Source: Calycina herbarum
Taxonomy: Eukaryota > Ascomycota > Leotiomycetes > Helotiales > Pezizellaceae
DNA length: 64,000 bases
Reading direction: 5' to 3'
Assembly (NCBI GenBank): GCA_001414485.1
Contig: LLEY01000105.1
Span: 1-64,000, forward strand
In this document: positions 24,493-35,775 of the stretch, one piece after another
Numbering within the stretch: the stretch's first letter is position 1
How the letters are laid out: each line of letters begins with the position of its first letter
Notes under the pieces: generated by a model
Database searches by the model: none
Seen by the model: only the letters and a program-made list of their open reading frames with translations
What the model was told of the DNA's origin: nothing
Made by a program: the position numbers and the translations under genes

Positions 24493-25467
24493 TCAATTCA
24501 AATGCTTCTCGGCTAATTCACGAAGCGTTATGTTACTAGATTTCAGAACGTCAATTTTATCTTGGGCATCTTGCATGACCTTAAGATATTTCTCATACCA
24601 GTCCTTTTGTAAAATGGCTTCACCTTTAGCTGTCCAATAAGCCTAGAGGGGAGGCACATTAATCGTGTTGTCAAATATTAGGTCAAGGTGACTTACCTGT
24701 CCGCTATTAGCGAATAATTTTTGTAGCTCGCTCGTCGTCTGTTTTAAAGATATGATCTCCTTCTCAAAGACTGGGTATGCTGATCCAAGCCTTGATCTCA
24801 GTTCAGTTGACGAAACCATGGGTTGTGCAATATGCTTTACAGTACCCAAAAACTGGCGTTCTTCGGCTACGATGCCCCGTTTTACTGAATTGAGTTTTTT
24901 GGAAACATTTCTGAACCTCGAAAGAGGCAACTGCTTGAAGCCATGTTTATATCCTTCAAAGTCGAAGAATAAAAGACGAAAGGTACTGAGAATAGAGTTC
25001 GCATCCGACTCCACGGTGTTTCCTCCAGTAACAGCTCGAAGACGAAGCAAGGAATGGTGTTGCGATTCTAACGTTGTTGTTTGACTTGTAGGATGCGACC
25101 GAATTCGTATCGACTGCCCTAAAGATTCCAGGACTCGCTCTTCGTCCCAACTGACATTAGATGTTGAACGGATTACAAGCAAGTTTCTTTTCAACTTCCA
25201 GGCCAAGAGATGAATTCTAGCTCTGTGAAAGACGAGTATGGCCAATGCCAGTAGGATTGAGGAAACCGCAATTGCTTCCACTGGTTTCGATGCTGTATAA
25301 TACCCAACCTTTTGATAGTGGAGTAAGGGATGTGCATCTCTATGGGGTGCCCTGAGCACTGGAATCCCGTCTATGATCCGCCTTGTTACGTGGATTCGTG
25401 AAAACGGCGGAGGAGGGAGGGGTGTCGTTAGAACCCGATCGCAAGACTCCGTTACATTCTGGTTCAC
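24493..25467 (-). CDS. Hypothetical protein with one membrane helix
   Basis: Two exons, from about 25467 to 24697 and from 24642 to 24493, joined by a 54-nt intron (GTAAGT donor, CTCTAG acceptor). The joined frame gives about 325 residues. A Pro-rich N-terminal stretch is followed by a hydrophobic helix (AVSSILLALAILVFH) near residue 70, then a basic segment and a long helical, coiled-coil-like C-terminal half ending in KHLN. The 5' end is unresolved: the open frame starts with GTG, and a GTACGT donor with an AACTAAT branch point and GCATAG acceptor just upstream suggest one more small exon that I could not place. I recognise no family; a membrane-anchored coiled-coil protein is all the sequence shows. 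Confidence 0.55.
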
Positions 25468-26516
25468 ATTCTATGCACAAAAATTAGTTCAATTTTCACA
25501 CTCCAGGTTGGTGGAAGACGTACGGAGAGAGACTGGCAATACTACACACTTTTCTCTCCCCGCCAAGCACTTGGTCAACACTCCGTTGAATAAGCAATGT
25601 TTTCAAATTTGCTCATCGCAGTTTGGCATCTCTGTTCCACTTTATCGAGGTTTTGACTCTTTTCTCGCAGTGCGTCTTGAAGTTTGAATCAAGTTGACGA
25701 TTGAGTGCCAGCTTCCGTCAGTTGGACGACAAAAACATTCGCCACGTAGCAAACCCGTGAGACCTGTACCTGTATGATTCCGTTCCAGTTGCCCGGTTCC
25801 AACACGTCAGGGAGCGGTCTGCTTCCAGTGCGAACGGCCAATGAGATAAGGTTGAGAGTCGTCATATCGCTACCTTTTCTCATCGGTGGTCCAGTTGAGT
25901 GCGCCTAGCTTATCCTTCGAGCTATCGGTTGATTTTTGGATATCAGAAGTACTGTGCTAATGGATGAAGTTAGCCCGAGGCAAGTATGCGGGTGGAAAAC
26001 TCGTAATACAATATTCTATAAACCTACGACCCTCACGTATTTCTTATGCCCCACTGGCTATGTCGCTAGCTCAGTAAGGGAATGTCTGTTTTCGATTGCC
26101 TCGCTTTTTGGGATTACGGGTCGCTGGTAGTAGCAAACGCTGCACGATTACTACGCATAACCACTAGCGCCTGGATGCGGGGTGCAAGAGCCTACTGCAT
26201 TCTCAGTACGTGAGAGCGGATTGGGTCTGTTGCAGGTCAATATAAGGCTAACCGCATAGGTTGAGCTGGACGGGAAACGGCTACCTGCATACTCAGTACC
26301 CTTGCATTTAACTCGGTGCTATGGAGGCTGATTTTCTCATGTAGGACGGGGAAAACGGCTTAAGGCTGCCCAACCCCCGCTCCAAGCACAAGCTTGACCC
26401 TCTACGGGCGTGGCCACGTATCTGGTCAAATTCTGGACCCAGTTGAGCGGCCTCTACAAAACCTCAACCTTTGGTCGATTTGATCGAGGAGCTCACAGAG
26501 ACCCGAGGATTCCAAA

Positions 26517-26729
26517 ATGAGCACTTCTAAAGCCCAAACATGTTGTGATAGAACATTTCAGAATACCTATGCACTGTTACAGCATCAGCGCGACTCGCTA
26601 AAGCACCGAACGGGACTTATTAAGTTACTAGAGCAACTCCCGGCACCTATATCAACCGCTCAAATTTGTTTTGGGGGACGTTTTAGAACTCCAATTACAC
26701 TATCAAATCATCAACGAGCAAAACACTAG
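26517..26729 (+). pseudogene. C2H2 zinc-finger fragment
   Basis: A 70-residue frame with two decayed zinc-finger-like units. The first reads CCDRTFQNTYALLQHQRD with a later His; the second reads CFGGRFRTPITLSNHQRAKH. Both keep the F...L..H core and a final His, but the CxxC pair is incomplete (adjacent Cys in the first, a single Cys in the second). Zinc binding is therefore unlikely. It looks like a relic of a multi-finger gene, with no other exons recognised nearby. Confidence 0.4.
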
Positions 26730-27467
26730 CTAGTACAACCACCAAACAACTTAGATGAGCTTTTGAGGAGACTGTCTTTGCAAGATCGTAACACTAATGC
26801 TAGTATAAGTTATTATCTAATTATCCTTCGTTGGCAAAAGTCGCTAACAGACATTATAGTTTACTCCTTTCTCTAGGGCCAATCTCCTCTTGCCGCTCCC
26901 CCCCAGGTCCTCAAGCGAAAATCTATACCTTCGCCCTATACCTTTCGTCAAATCCAGCGAGTCTTCGTCAAAAGGAAGAAAGAGGAAGAGCGCAGCAAAA
27001 ACCACTGGAGGATTCTCTAGCTAGAATTCCAGAATGGCTAGAACCAATCTGAATACCGGAAGGATAATAGACTTGACACAAGATCTGGATTAGAGTGTTT
27101 ATAATAAGGATTACGGTTAGTGTGGCCATTGTATGGAACATGTCTCGCTCTGGAGTAGCTTAAGAAGCAGGGAAGGGGAAACAATGGAAAGATAGGTAAT
27201 ATCTTGGTTTATATGAGACAAGATCGGATTAAACGGCCCTGCAATGTGGGTAGTACTGATATACGTCGCTCACTGGTGAACCACGTTAGGGCGCTGATAA
27301 TTAATGGCTAATCTACATGTCACAAACTCCCACTGAGCTAATTCACTCCACCTTGGACCATATGGGTCTTCTGGGGTTTCCCCCAAGAGTATCCATCTAC
27401 ATTGCTTACCCAGAGCTTCCTGCCTACATCTGAAGATCTGTTGTAAAAGGTGTCTTTATTCCCAACA

Positions 27468-27707
27468 ATGGCTTCGCGACCGCCAAGTCTTTTCTCCTAC
27501 CGCTTTTACATTAATAAGAAGGACCCAGATGTTGACGAATTCTACAAATCATCCATGTCGTTATTTGATGACTACTTACCAGGCCTGATCCCTTTTCACG
27601 TTTTACACGACAAAATCATTCAAAAACTTCCCGAGATTGAGAACGATAATCTTAAGCCTGTGCACGTGGCATTTGCCAAGGCCTGCCCAGCGAATGTTCC
27701 TTGGTAG
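27468..27707 (+). CDS. Small hypothetical protein
   Basis: A 79-residue frame whose ATG sits in a good context (CAACAATGGC). It contains aromatic and acidic residues (SYRFYINKKDPDVDEF) and no signal peptide or membrane segment. No family is recognised. It could be the first exon of a longer gene or a remnant; the next gene on this strand, the BTB protein, begins nearly 0.9 kb away. Confidence 0.3.
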   Translation: MASRPPSLFSYRFYINKKDPDVDEFYKSSMSLFDDYLPGLIPFHVLHDKIIQKLPEIENDNLKPVHVAFAKACPANVPW

Positions 27708-28572
27708 ATAACACGTGTCTAGAGCACGGCCCGATGCGAGCCTGTCGGATGACTCGACGGATTGATCCAGCAATCCCTGTTAGTCAATCAAAGATCCCTA
27801 TATCTGCCGCCTTGTTGCACAGCGAGAGAAGTGGAAGGACATAACAGCCCGGGTACCAAATCCTTAGCCGCGAGATCTTCAATGCAAGGTAGCGGCAAAG
27901 AGTTGTAGACTTAACAAAGATCAGATGAGAAGACGCGTTTGCAAAGAGTCCAACGTTTGTATATGCTCCCGACACAAGCGCTCTTTCTATGTGTACAAAC
28001 AGACAATATCTGTACATCTTGCGGTGAGTATCCTGAAGTAACGAGGGTCAAGTGCATCCCTATCATACGGGCACGGGAACGGATCGGGAATCTGAAACTC
28101 GGGAATTGATATTACATTCTTTCTCATCACCGCTCTCCAAGGCGAAAGAGGACTATCCACGTACAAATTCGTTTGCAGAGCCTGTCTATGTCTAGCCTGA
28201 CTTGCTCTAGTAAGGGCTCGGCTGAAGTGGTAAACGTAGGGCTCTTAACAATATTAATATTCTCTGATCATCCCTTCCTGATCTATACCCCATGATAGAA
28301 TCAAAGACCACAACGACTACGCAATTATTCAACTTCAGACTCATGCATTTGAGATCTGGACAACCACACTAAACCTGTAAGCATTATTGACAAGACGCTT
28401 ACAGTAACATGATAGATGCCTAACATTTGACAGCCCGTCGCTACTCCAAGTACGACATCGATCCGAGATCTAAATTAGCAATCGTCCCTCCGTCAAAGCA
28501 TAAGAAATGGAATGCATAGAGATAAAGGGAAGTGTTCTCAACACGACTTTCAACACTTTTGCAACGTCGTAA

Positions 28573-29301
28573 GTATTCCAGCTTACCAACCGCCATTTTA
28601 CTAAAGATGACGGCAGGCTTCTTCCCCTCTATTCTGGACCCGAAATTAAGATCCGTATTGGATCTGCCAGCCATGAATACAGACTCCCGAAAGCCCTCCT
28701 CTGTACGCAGGTCCCTTACTTTGCAGCTATGTTCCAAGAAGAACGGTTTGAGGAGGGTGCCAAGCTGTCGGTTACACTAGAGGAGATAGTTGGTGTGGTT
28801 TCAACTCGAAGCTTCGAAATGCTAGTGCAGTGGGTGTGCCATAACCGTATCGTCTTTGGCGACTCACCTCCTGTCGAAGCGATTGCTGCATCAATCGAAT
28901 TCGCAAGGCTCGCGGATATGTGCTGTATTACGGGCTTGGGTTCACTGATGGCAGAACACATCAAACAGATCATCCTGGCCAACAAGCCTGCTCTTGAAAG
29001 CATTCTTACCACTCCACTAGATGAACACACCTACCGACTCACGCTTGAGCACATTAACTCAGGTGTGCTTTTGCCAGAAGGACATTCTGTACGGAGGATG
29101 CTTGCATCAGCAGTGGTCAAAGGATATCTTCTTCGTGACAACCGTCAGTTTTTCAAGGATATCCAAGGGCTACCGGATTTTGCGGTCGATCTCCTAAGAG
29201 AGGTGAAAGTTGCTCTACACACTCTTGAAGCAAAGAAGCGGGGTATGACGTTTGAAGACCCGTTTAGTGGGCAAAGGATAAACCTGAATGATGGGTATTG
29301 A
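28573..29301 (+). CDS. BTB/POZ domain protein, 5' end unresolved
   Basis: The frame encodes a BTB/POZ domain of the fungal type: SGPEIKIRIGSASHEYRLPK, then VPYFAAMFQ, EGAKLSVTLEE and the helical second half (FEMLVQWV, IEFARLADMCC), followed by about 90 residues of helical tail. BTB domains dimerise and often connect targets to cullin-3 ligases; fungal genomes have many of unknown target. The reading frame opens after a stop at 28570, and the first ATG in frame (28729) lies inside the domain, so translation must begin in an upstream exon. A TTCCAG acceptor at 28581 would fit, but I could not place the first exon. It ends in TGA at 29301. It could instead be a 5'-truncated copy. Confidence 0.65.
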   Translation, partial: VFQLTNRHFTKDDGRLLPLYSGPEIKIRIGSASHEYRLPKALLCTQVPYFAAMFQEERFEEGAKLSVTLEEIVGVVSTRSFEMLVQWVCHNRIVFGDSPPVEAIAASIEFARLADMCCITGLGSLMAEHIKQIILANKPALESILTTPLDEHTYRLTLEHINSGVLLPEGHSVRRMLASAVVKGYLLRDNRQFFKDIQGLPDFAVDLLREVKVALHTLEAKKRGMTFEDPFSGQRINLNDGY

Positions 29302-29448
29302 GATTATGTACGGTTCGGATGCGGAACGTTTGGGCTTTGAACAAGATCTCGTGAAGCCAAGGCTTTGTAAAACTAGTCAATCATGAGATTCCTGACATAG
29401 CAGTCTAGAATTGTCAATTACATCATTTGTGCCGCGGTCATCCATCTC

Positions 29449-29850
29449 ATGAACGCGACGTGTGGCAAGATAAGCTTGGGCAGAAGTCCAGCATACAACC
29501 TAAAGACGCGCATGATTGCCTTGGGGGACATGGGACGACGATGGAAATTCCGACAGGAGACTGCAATCCGCTTTATACAGGAGATGGCCCATAGGTGGAG
29601 TGTGGTTTGGGCATTGCCCATGCAATTCAGTGTGCCGTTGACACGAGAGAGTGCGGAATCCCAGCGCAATGACAGAGTAGCAGATGAAGGGGCTCAATCA
29701 GAGGTAATCCCGAACTTGGATGTTTCGCAGACTGGTCAAAACGAGGATGTTTTGAATTTAGAAGTTTCCAAGGTATCACGGGCTACTTTGAGTCCACGGC
29801 TGGTGTCTCAGAATTGGGCTGGCTCTTTGATGAGGAGTCATAAGGCTTGA
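29449..29850 (+). CDS. Weak candidate: hypothetical protein
   Basis: A 133-residue frame with ATG start 147 bases after the BTB gene. The N-terminal half is basic and helical, the C-terminal half acidic and Ser-rich. No domain is recognised, and opposite-strand frames overlap part of it. It may be chance. Confidence 0.22.
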   Translation: MNATCGKISLGRSPAYNLKTRMIALGDMGRRWKFRQETAIRFIQEMAHRWSVVWALPMQFSVPLTRESAESQRNDRVADEGAQSEVIPNLDVSQTGQNEDVLNLEVSKVSRATLSPRLVSQNWAGSLMRSHKA

Positions 29851-30791
29851 CAGTTCGATAATTTACTGTAATCAAACCATTACTAACTTGGAAATATATG
29901 GGGGTTTCCCAATTGAAACTCGAGTTACATATGGACACGAATTACACACCATGACCCCAACATCCTCATTCTGAAAGGCTGTAAGGACTTGTGTACGAAA
30001 AGGCTGCAAGTGGAAATCGGAGTTGCGAATTAACCATGCAACTTGGATGCAGTCTTGTGGAAAGTTGATATCTTCGTCCCGTTCCCATTCATTCCCCGCT
30101 CATGAGGCCGAGCTGAAGGCTGCGAGACTCCCTAAGCGAGGCCATTCTCCGCATCTGACCTCGGTGCACTATATAGCAAAACGCAAGTTGTGCATCTTAT
30201 AAAAATTAGAAAAATAAACAAAAATTATTTTTGCATTTCGAATTGATCAGATAATGGAAATACTAGTCATTGGAGCTTTTAAGCTCTTACCATTCATAGA
30301 ACGTCCCTGTAGAGAGTGGATCAGGGTGCACAAGCTGTAAACTAGGTAGGGACTGTACCACTCTTCTAGTAGACTACAACCCCAACAGTGTGCTGAGCCG
30401 CAATGTAAGTTAGTCCATTCGAAAGAGAACTGTCACTTTACTACTGAAAAGTAAAACATAATATTGTATTCAATTCTATCTAGAGAAATTAGAACCAGGG
30501 GAAGTCAAGAATAGCCCATGCCATTATGCCTCGACCGGGACGCAAAAATCCCCAGAAATCAACCCACAACAGCATTATCAAAAGCTTCATAACTTTGCTT
30601 AACTATTAACTGGATATTAAGCACTAGTTCTAGATATTTTATAAATATTTTTGTGAGCTCATCGGGATGTGTTTAGCAACGGTGAGGTTCTGCGCAGGTG
30701 GAAACTCGGTCGTTTTTTACGTCCCCGCCTATCAATCACAAGGTAACTATTATCAGGAAAATGGTAGCTTAAAGATTCTCATAGATTAATC
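29851..30791. other. Intergenic region
   Basis: No gene recognised in 0.9 kb; AT-rich in its second half. It forms the 3' flank of the caspase-like gene. Confidence 0.45.
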
Positions 30792-32732
30792 TTAAATGAA
30801 TGTTCGGATAGGGAAATTCAATGCGACCCAATTCTCCGCTACCTGACTTCCACCTCCTCCGCCAACTCGATCCTGCACGCTCTTCTTAATCGATTCGCCG
30901 AGCCTAGGCAATTCTAACAAATCAAACGACGTTTGCTGAGAGGTGACAAACACCTTGATAAAATCATTGCAGTGGTGATGAACATTTTCTTCCATCTCGC
31001 GTGGGATTCTCGTTTTAAGCCTCTTCTTAAATACCCCCGTAAACCCTCGGCAATTGTCCTTTGGAGGAAGAACCTCATAGCTGCCACGAAGAATGTTTTC
31101 TATTTGCCAATGAGGACCCAAGTTATAGAAATAGAGGTAAAGCACCTCCTCTCCTTTGTTTTCTACAATGAGCTCCAGCTGATTCCTGCCGTGCTCTACT
31201 TCTATTAAACATTTTGGACGAAAACAATCGTCTTTGCTCATCATGTAAACATCGAAAGATTGTTGAAAAGTGTCCGAGGGATCTTCGTTGTCTAAATTTT
31301 TGACCTGTTTGAACTTAACTAGGTGCTCTACAATACGACAAACATAACTTGCGTCTGCTTGATCTTGCGGCATGCTCAATAGGTTGATGATCTCCTGATC
31401 GGATTCATCCAAAATTTCGTACTCCTGGTTGCTGCTCATTACGACATGAAATGAAAATGGTCTTTCATCCATGGCTGTAGAAACATCAAGTCCTTGATCT
31501 TTCAAAGCTGTGACCAGTTCGTCCCGATTTGGAAGGTTGGCTGCGAGTCGTATCGGATATTTTTGAAAGGAGAGTCGAGTAAGCGGCTTCGCAATCCAAC
31601 CTGTCTGAACACGAATAGACGTTGTGCCTAATAGCCTCAAATCAGACGTAAGGCCCCTGGTATGAGCAACCTTGGCTTTCATTAGGTCTCCCCTTGAACT
31701 CGAATCGCTCCCTGCCAAACCGAAGCGAGAAAGGGCAAATTCATCGCCGTAACAGATATTGTGTGCTTGACCGGCTTGTAGTTGAAGATTCCTGTCACGT
31801 TCAACTATCCAAAGTGGAGTTATATTAGCCTCCCACTTAACATCGCCGAAAAAGGCTTGATTTTTGTTCCCGAAATGAGCGGGTTTTTGCTGTGGGCAAG
31901 TTTCTTGGAACTTGGCACACAAGTGATGATAGATATCCTTATGTCTCTTTCTCAGGCCATCACACTCCGTGAAAGTCTTGAGAAGAAAGTAGGACAACGC
32001 TCCATGGCTTTTTCCGTCTTCGGATATGAGTTCTTTGGCGACTTCGTGGGGACCACACGCTACGAGTATAGCATACCTATCTGGGTTCAAGAGGTAATTT
32101 TCTCGCATAGAAGCATTGCGCTCTGCCGAATGAATGGCCGCATACTCGAGGCCATCTTCGAAGTCTGACGGGGGTTTCGAGTCAATCTCAGCATCGTACG
32201 CGAGAGACCGAACGCCATGATTGTCGCGGCGGTATACAGTCGCAGAGAAACAACAATCCAGAACAAGAGTAACCACAAGTCCCTTATCAACCATAGCCTT
32301 CAACGAGAAAGCTAGTCTTGAGCCCCAGAGATATCTTGTCGTGTTTTGCTCTTTTTCATCGAGGAGAACCAATGCTAAATCTCCTGTAGATCTGTTCGAA
32401 AACTCAGCATGAGGTACCATTCGGGTTCCGTGTCCACTATAGTGTATATACACGAAATCCCCAGCCTTTGCTTCGAAAGTAACCCTCCTGAAGGCGGCAG
32501 TCACATTTTCATATGTCGGCGGGAGTGCATGGTCTTTGGCCGGGATGCAAGACTTCGGACTTTCGTTTCCGGTTGCTGTGAGTATTTGTATCTGCACTCC
32601 ATCGAGTGCTTCTTCAAGATAATTCTTGATGCCCTCGACATCCCGCACGCAGCTTGTCAAGGGACTATCCGAGTAGTCATTGATCCCAACGAGGATTGCA
32701 TGATGCGTGGCGACAATGTCTTGACCCCCCAT
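30792..32732 (-). CDS. Caspase-like (peptidase C14) protein
   Basis: A 646-residue, intronless protein starting at the ATG at 32732. Residues 10-300 form a C14 caspase-like fold: HHAILVGINDY as first strand, catalytic His101 in HYSGHGTR, catalytic Cys161 in LDCCFSA, and YAILVACGPHEVA with HGALSYFLLK closing the domain. Both dyad residues are intact. The C-terminal 340 residues are a mixed alpha/beta region ending in a hydrophobic strand pattern (VLYLYFYNLG), a Gly5 run and a conserved-looking tail; I have no firm family for this part. There is no Pro/Gln-rich N-terminus as in canonical fungal metacaspases, so this is the C14 group of large fungal caspase-domain proteins. It is expected in the cytosol. 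It lies in an island with an SH3-like protein, a DUF6594 membrane protein and a TPR-CHAT protein, which suggests a cell-death or self-recognition function. Substrate is unknown. Confidence 0.85.
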   Translation of the reverse strand: MGGQDIVATHHAILVGINDYSDSPLTSCVRDVEGIKNYLEEALDGVQIQILTATGNESPKSCIPAKDHALPPTYENVTAAFRRVTFEAKAGDFVYIHYSGHGTRMVPHAEFSNRSTGDLALVLLDEKEQNTTRYLWGSRLAFSLKAMVDKGLVVTLVLDCCFSATVYRRDNHGVRSLAYDAEIDSKPPSDFEDGLEYAAIHSAERNASMRENYLLNPDRYAILVACGPHEVAKELISEDGKSHGALSYFLLKTFTECDGLRKRHKDIYHHLCAKFQETCPQQKPAHFGNKNQAFFGDVKWEANITPLWIVERDRNLQLQAGQAHNICYGDEFALSRFGLAGSDSSSRGDLMKAKVAHTRGLTSDLRLLGTTSIRVQTGWIAKPLTRLSFQKYPIRLAANLPNRDELVTALKDQGLDVSTAMDERPFSFHVVMSSNQEYEILDESDQEIINLLSMPQDQADASYVCRIVEHLVKFKQVKNLDNEDPSDTFQQSFDVYMMSKDDCFRPKCLIEVEHGRNQLELIVENKGEEVLYLYFYNLGPHWQIENILRGSYEVLPPKDNCRGFTGVFKKRLKTRIPREMEENVHHHCNDFIKVFVTSQQTSFDLLELPRLGESIKKSVQDRVGGGGGSQVAENWVALNFPIRTFI

Positions 32733-33483
32733 TTCGTTTAATTGAGTTCAGCAAGAAATTTAAAAGTGAATGGGGAAGGGGAGGAATCAATCAGCTTAGA
32801 ATAAACAGTTGTAGAGGTATTGATTGTGCGATAACTTTGTGTTGGGGTGGAGGGGACTTGCAAACCGTGTAAGGATATATGTCAGAAATCAGGTGATTTG
32901 GGGGCCAAATCTTGGTGCTTAATAAGCCCTTGGAACATAATTAGACTGTTTGTCCGTATGGACAACTTAGACTCGTAATCATCGAATCCATCAATACACA
33001 GATCAAAACCATCACTTTTATCCCCCATTCTTGACAATATACTCAGTTTGGAAACTTGTAGACTGTGAAGTCTGGCTAATCTCCCCGCATGTGAGTTGGG
33101 TACGGATTGGGCTTCAACAAGGTTGCAGTTGGGGCCTGGACGCCGAATCAGGCCACCAATAAAGTATGCCAACATAAAACTGCCTGCATCGCCTCGTTTA
33201 CAGCCTCATATTTTCTTTGCCCCGCCAGCCTTGTGATATCCTTCTCCATCAGAGGTCGTAACAATTTGCATGAAGCCTAGATCTGGTGGATTTGTACACA
33301 AAAATTCGGCATACAACTTTTTTTTGGGGTACTGAAAACAGTTGAATTGATGTGCCTTGCTTGCTTCTCTCCTTGAATATTCTCCACTCCCTGGAGTGTC
33401 TTTCGAATGCCCACAATCCCTTGTATCCTGCGGTGCACTTTAGCCTGATCGTACTCTTGTGGAATAAGTTATGAGTCAGGCGA
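32733..33483. other. Upstream region of the caspase-like gene
   Basis: No gene recognised. It should contain the promoter of the caspase-like gene and the 3' flank of the SH3-like gene. A 97-residue minus-strand frame at 32882-33175 has no recognisable features. Confidence 0.45.
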
Positions 33484-33857
33484 TTATGCAGCTTCCAAGT
33501 GATCTGTCGCTATCACTCGGCCGCCTTCGACAGAGCGCCCGTCTCCAAAATCTAGAGTATATTTTCCAACGGACGGTATGGATGCAATTTCATAAGGCCC
33601 CGCACGAGACCCGTCTGACTTGAGCAGATACACTTTGTCTCCGACACGAAATGCTGGTTGCTAAAGACATCTAGGTAAGAATGTGTCAGAGCATCCATCA
33701 GGTTTGATAACACACCTGAACGTAACTGTCCACAAAAGGGCGGTCTCCACTGTTGGAAATGGAAACTTTGGAACCTTGACGACTACTTCGAGACATCAAT
33801 ACAGTACTACCTATAAACATACAAAAGCTAAGCAACTTACTTTTCAGAGGCTGACAT
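33484..33857 (-). CDS. Small SH3/Tudor-like protein
   Basis: An 86-residue protein from three exons: 33857-33841, 33782-33716 and 33660-33484. The joined length is 261 nt in one frame. The last intron has a CTCTGAC branch point. After a short Ser/Asn-rich lead come about 58 residues of beta-barrel character: PAFRVGDKVYLLKSDG, GPYEIASIP, GKYTLDFGDGRSVEGG, and the ending HLEAA. This strand-turn pattern resembles small SH3- or Tudor-like domains found as stand-alone proteins in filamentous fungi. The first acceptor could lie three bases away, adding one Ser. The gene was missed as a single frame because of its tiny first exon. It lies between the caspase-like and DUF6594 genes; a role as an adaptor for either is a guess. 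Confidence 0.65.
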
Positions 33858-34321
33858 ATTGAGGAGTTGGTGAAGGCAGTAAGTATGTTTGTCGAGATGT
33901 TCAATTGTGAGAGGAACTGTAATACTGTAGGAAATCTAGATAAGTGAGAGTTACCTTACAGCTTATGTCACGGGATTGGGCTCCATCACCGCAAGTACTC
34001 GCAATCGCTTACACGTGATATATTGAATGTTTGAAGTATCAGTGTGTTTTCAATGCCAGAAGGAGATCTAATTGAGCCTTATTTTTAAAAGCCAAGGAAG
34101 ATAAAAAAAGGCTTTACCCTACTAGCCGAATAGGTAAGCTCTAACCTAGCCTCGTTTTATTATTGCCCAGCCTTACTTCTGTCCAGCCTGGCTGTGCTGT
34201 TCTAAAAGTGGAGAAGATAGAGCCTACCCTCTAGACTCAACAGGGCTCGGACTCTGTAGAAGTATCTCGTTTTACATTTTTGATTTAAACTCTATTCGTG
34301 TTAAGAAACTGCTTCCCGGAG
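33858..34321. other. Divergent promoter region
   Basis: Separates the minus-strand SH3-like gene from the plus-strand DUF6594 gene, so both promoters should lie here. No gene recognised. Confidence 0.5.
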
Positions 34322-35435
34322 ATGAAACCGCTGAGATCTTGTCTTCCACTTTGGAAACCCACGGAATCCACCGTCACAGACGAAAGCCACACCAAAAAGA
34401 GTGACTACTCCCCCTTCGGACAAAATATAAGGCTGACGGTAAATAGTTGAGGATTACAAGCCCGGATATCCTCGTTTCACTGCACTTGTTTCAGCACACG
34501 ATGCCTTCTTTATGTGTCGACGTTTCAATAAGCTTCGAGCTCGGCTGCTACTATTGAAGCAGGATAGATTGTCTGTGCTCGAGCAGAAGCTTGATCAAAT
34601 TGATCGAGAAGAAACATCTGTTCTATTCCTCGGAAAGAGTCGGTCTGACAGGAATGCCGATCGGATATCTCTTATATCAGATATCGAAAGCCATCTTGCT
34701 GACTATGGTACGTGTAAAAGCGGGTTCAATTAAATTAGACCACTTATAGAATATAGATCATTTTGCCGAAAGATCATGTCGAATGCTGAGTTTCGCCCCT
34801 CCTCAACGAAGAGATGTGGAAAGTTTGCAGAACTGGCTGGGTGGCACCGGCTGTCTGGCAAGAGAGGAAACCTCTTATCTCACGCATGATCGGGAACTAG
34901 TTTCTTTGGCTCCACCGGGTGACAGCGCGGTATTGCAGATCGAAACTTGGGTAGAAGACAAACTCATCTACTTTTATCGTCGTTTCCGAAAAGTGAGAAA
35001 GATGAAATTGTCATTGTAAAATCTTACCAGACTAACAGTGCGAACAGAATCACTTTCAGGATATCTCAACTGATGAGAACGTCTACATATATTCTGGTCC
35101 CTGGATCAAACGAACCGCCAAAGTGTTGCTGTTATCTATGATAGCACTTCTCCTGCTGATGCCAATTATTGTTTGCAACATTGTCAGCACTTTCGGGAGT
35201 CGAATTGTTATTATTATATTTTCTACCATACTTTATCTGCTTGTACTCTCTGAATTGACTAAAGCGAGGACGATAGAATTGGTTTTGGCTGGCGCGACGT
35301 AAAACTCACTTCTCTATTCTAAAACAAAAGCACGGTAAAACATCTTAGTAGAAACTAGCTAACATGGTTTGTGTTAGGTACGCTACTATTCTGATTGTTT
35401 TTGTCTCTGGTAGAAGCGGTGGAATCCAGAGCTAG
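34322..35435 (+). CDS. DUF6594 membrane protein
   Basis: A 290-residue protein from five exons: 34322-34400, 34447-34707, 34757-34992, 35060-35298 and 35378-35435. The sum is 873 nt in one frame. The first donor is the weak GTGACT, but it is the one found that keeps the frame. Family landmarks run in the expected order: YKPGYPRFTALVSAHDAF, CRRFNKLRARLLLLKQDRL, LEQKLDQIDREE, then RDVESLQNWL and EETSYL, and a C-terminal cluster of hydrophobic helices (VLLLSMIALLLLMPIIVC, IVIIIFSTILYLLVL, ATILIVFVSG). DUF6594 proteins are fungal, with an N-terminal coiled, cytosolic part and three membrane helices near the C-terminus; their function is unknown. It sits between two caspase-fold proteins, which makes it a candidate membrane partner or target. 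Confidence 0.85.
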
Positions 35436-35775
35436 CAATTGTTTAGGATAAGAAAAAAATCTCATAGATAGCGTGGGTAGTTAATGAGATCCTAATTTTA
35501 TTTGCTCCAGCTTTGTTTCGATTATCTCCTATGCGAACAACTGCCAATTACTCCCCATAACATGCGGAAATATTCAATCTCATCCATTACATTGAACAAG
35601 ATGGAAGCAGCTGTTAGCCTGCAATAGCAAACACTTTGACTAACTATTGATAACAACGCAAGAAAAAGTGACTGATAACCACTGGTAACTGATGAGTACT
35701 CTAATCTCGCTTAGCTCTACACAATTCGGACAGAAATGCTCGTAAAAAGTGGTCATGAGTTGGAGAACGAGCAGA
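35436..35775. other. Convergent intergenic region
   Basis: Lies between the 3' ends of the DUF6594 gene (plus) and the TPR-CHAT gene (minus). No gene seen; AT-rich. Confidence 0.5.

Larger units (their letters stand above)
25468..28572. other. Gene-poor region
   Basis: Three kilobases with few gene signals. It contains a zinc-finger fragment (26517-26729) and a small frame (27468-27707), listed separately, plus unconvincing frames on both strands. No RNA gene was recognised. Confidence 0.4.
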
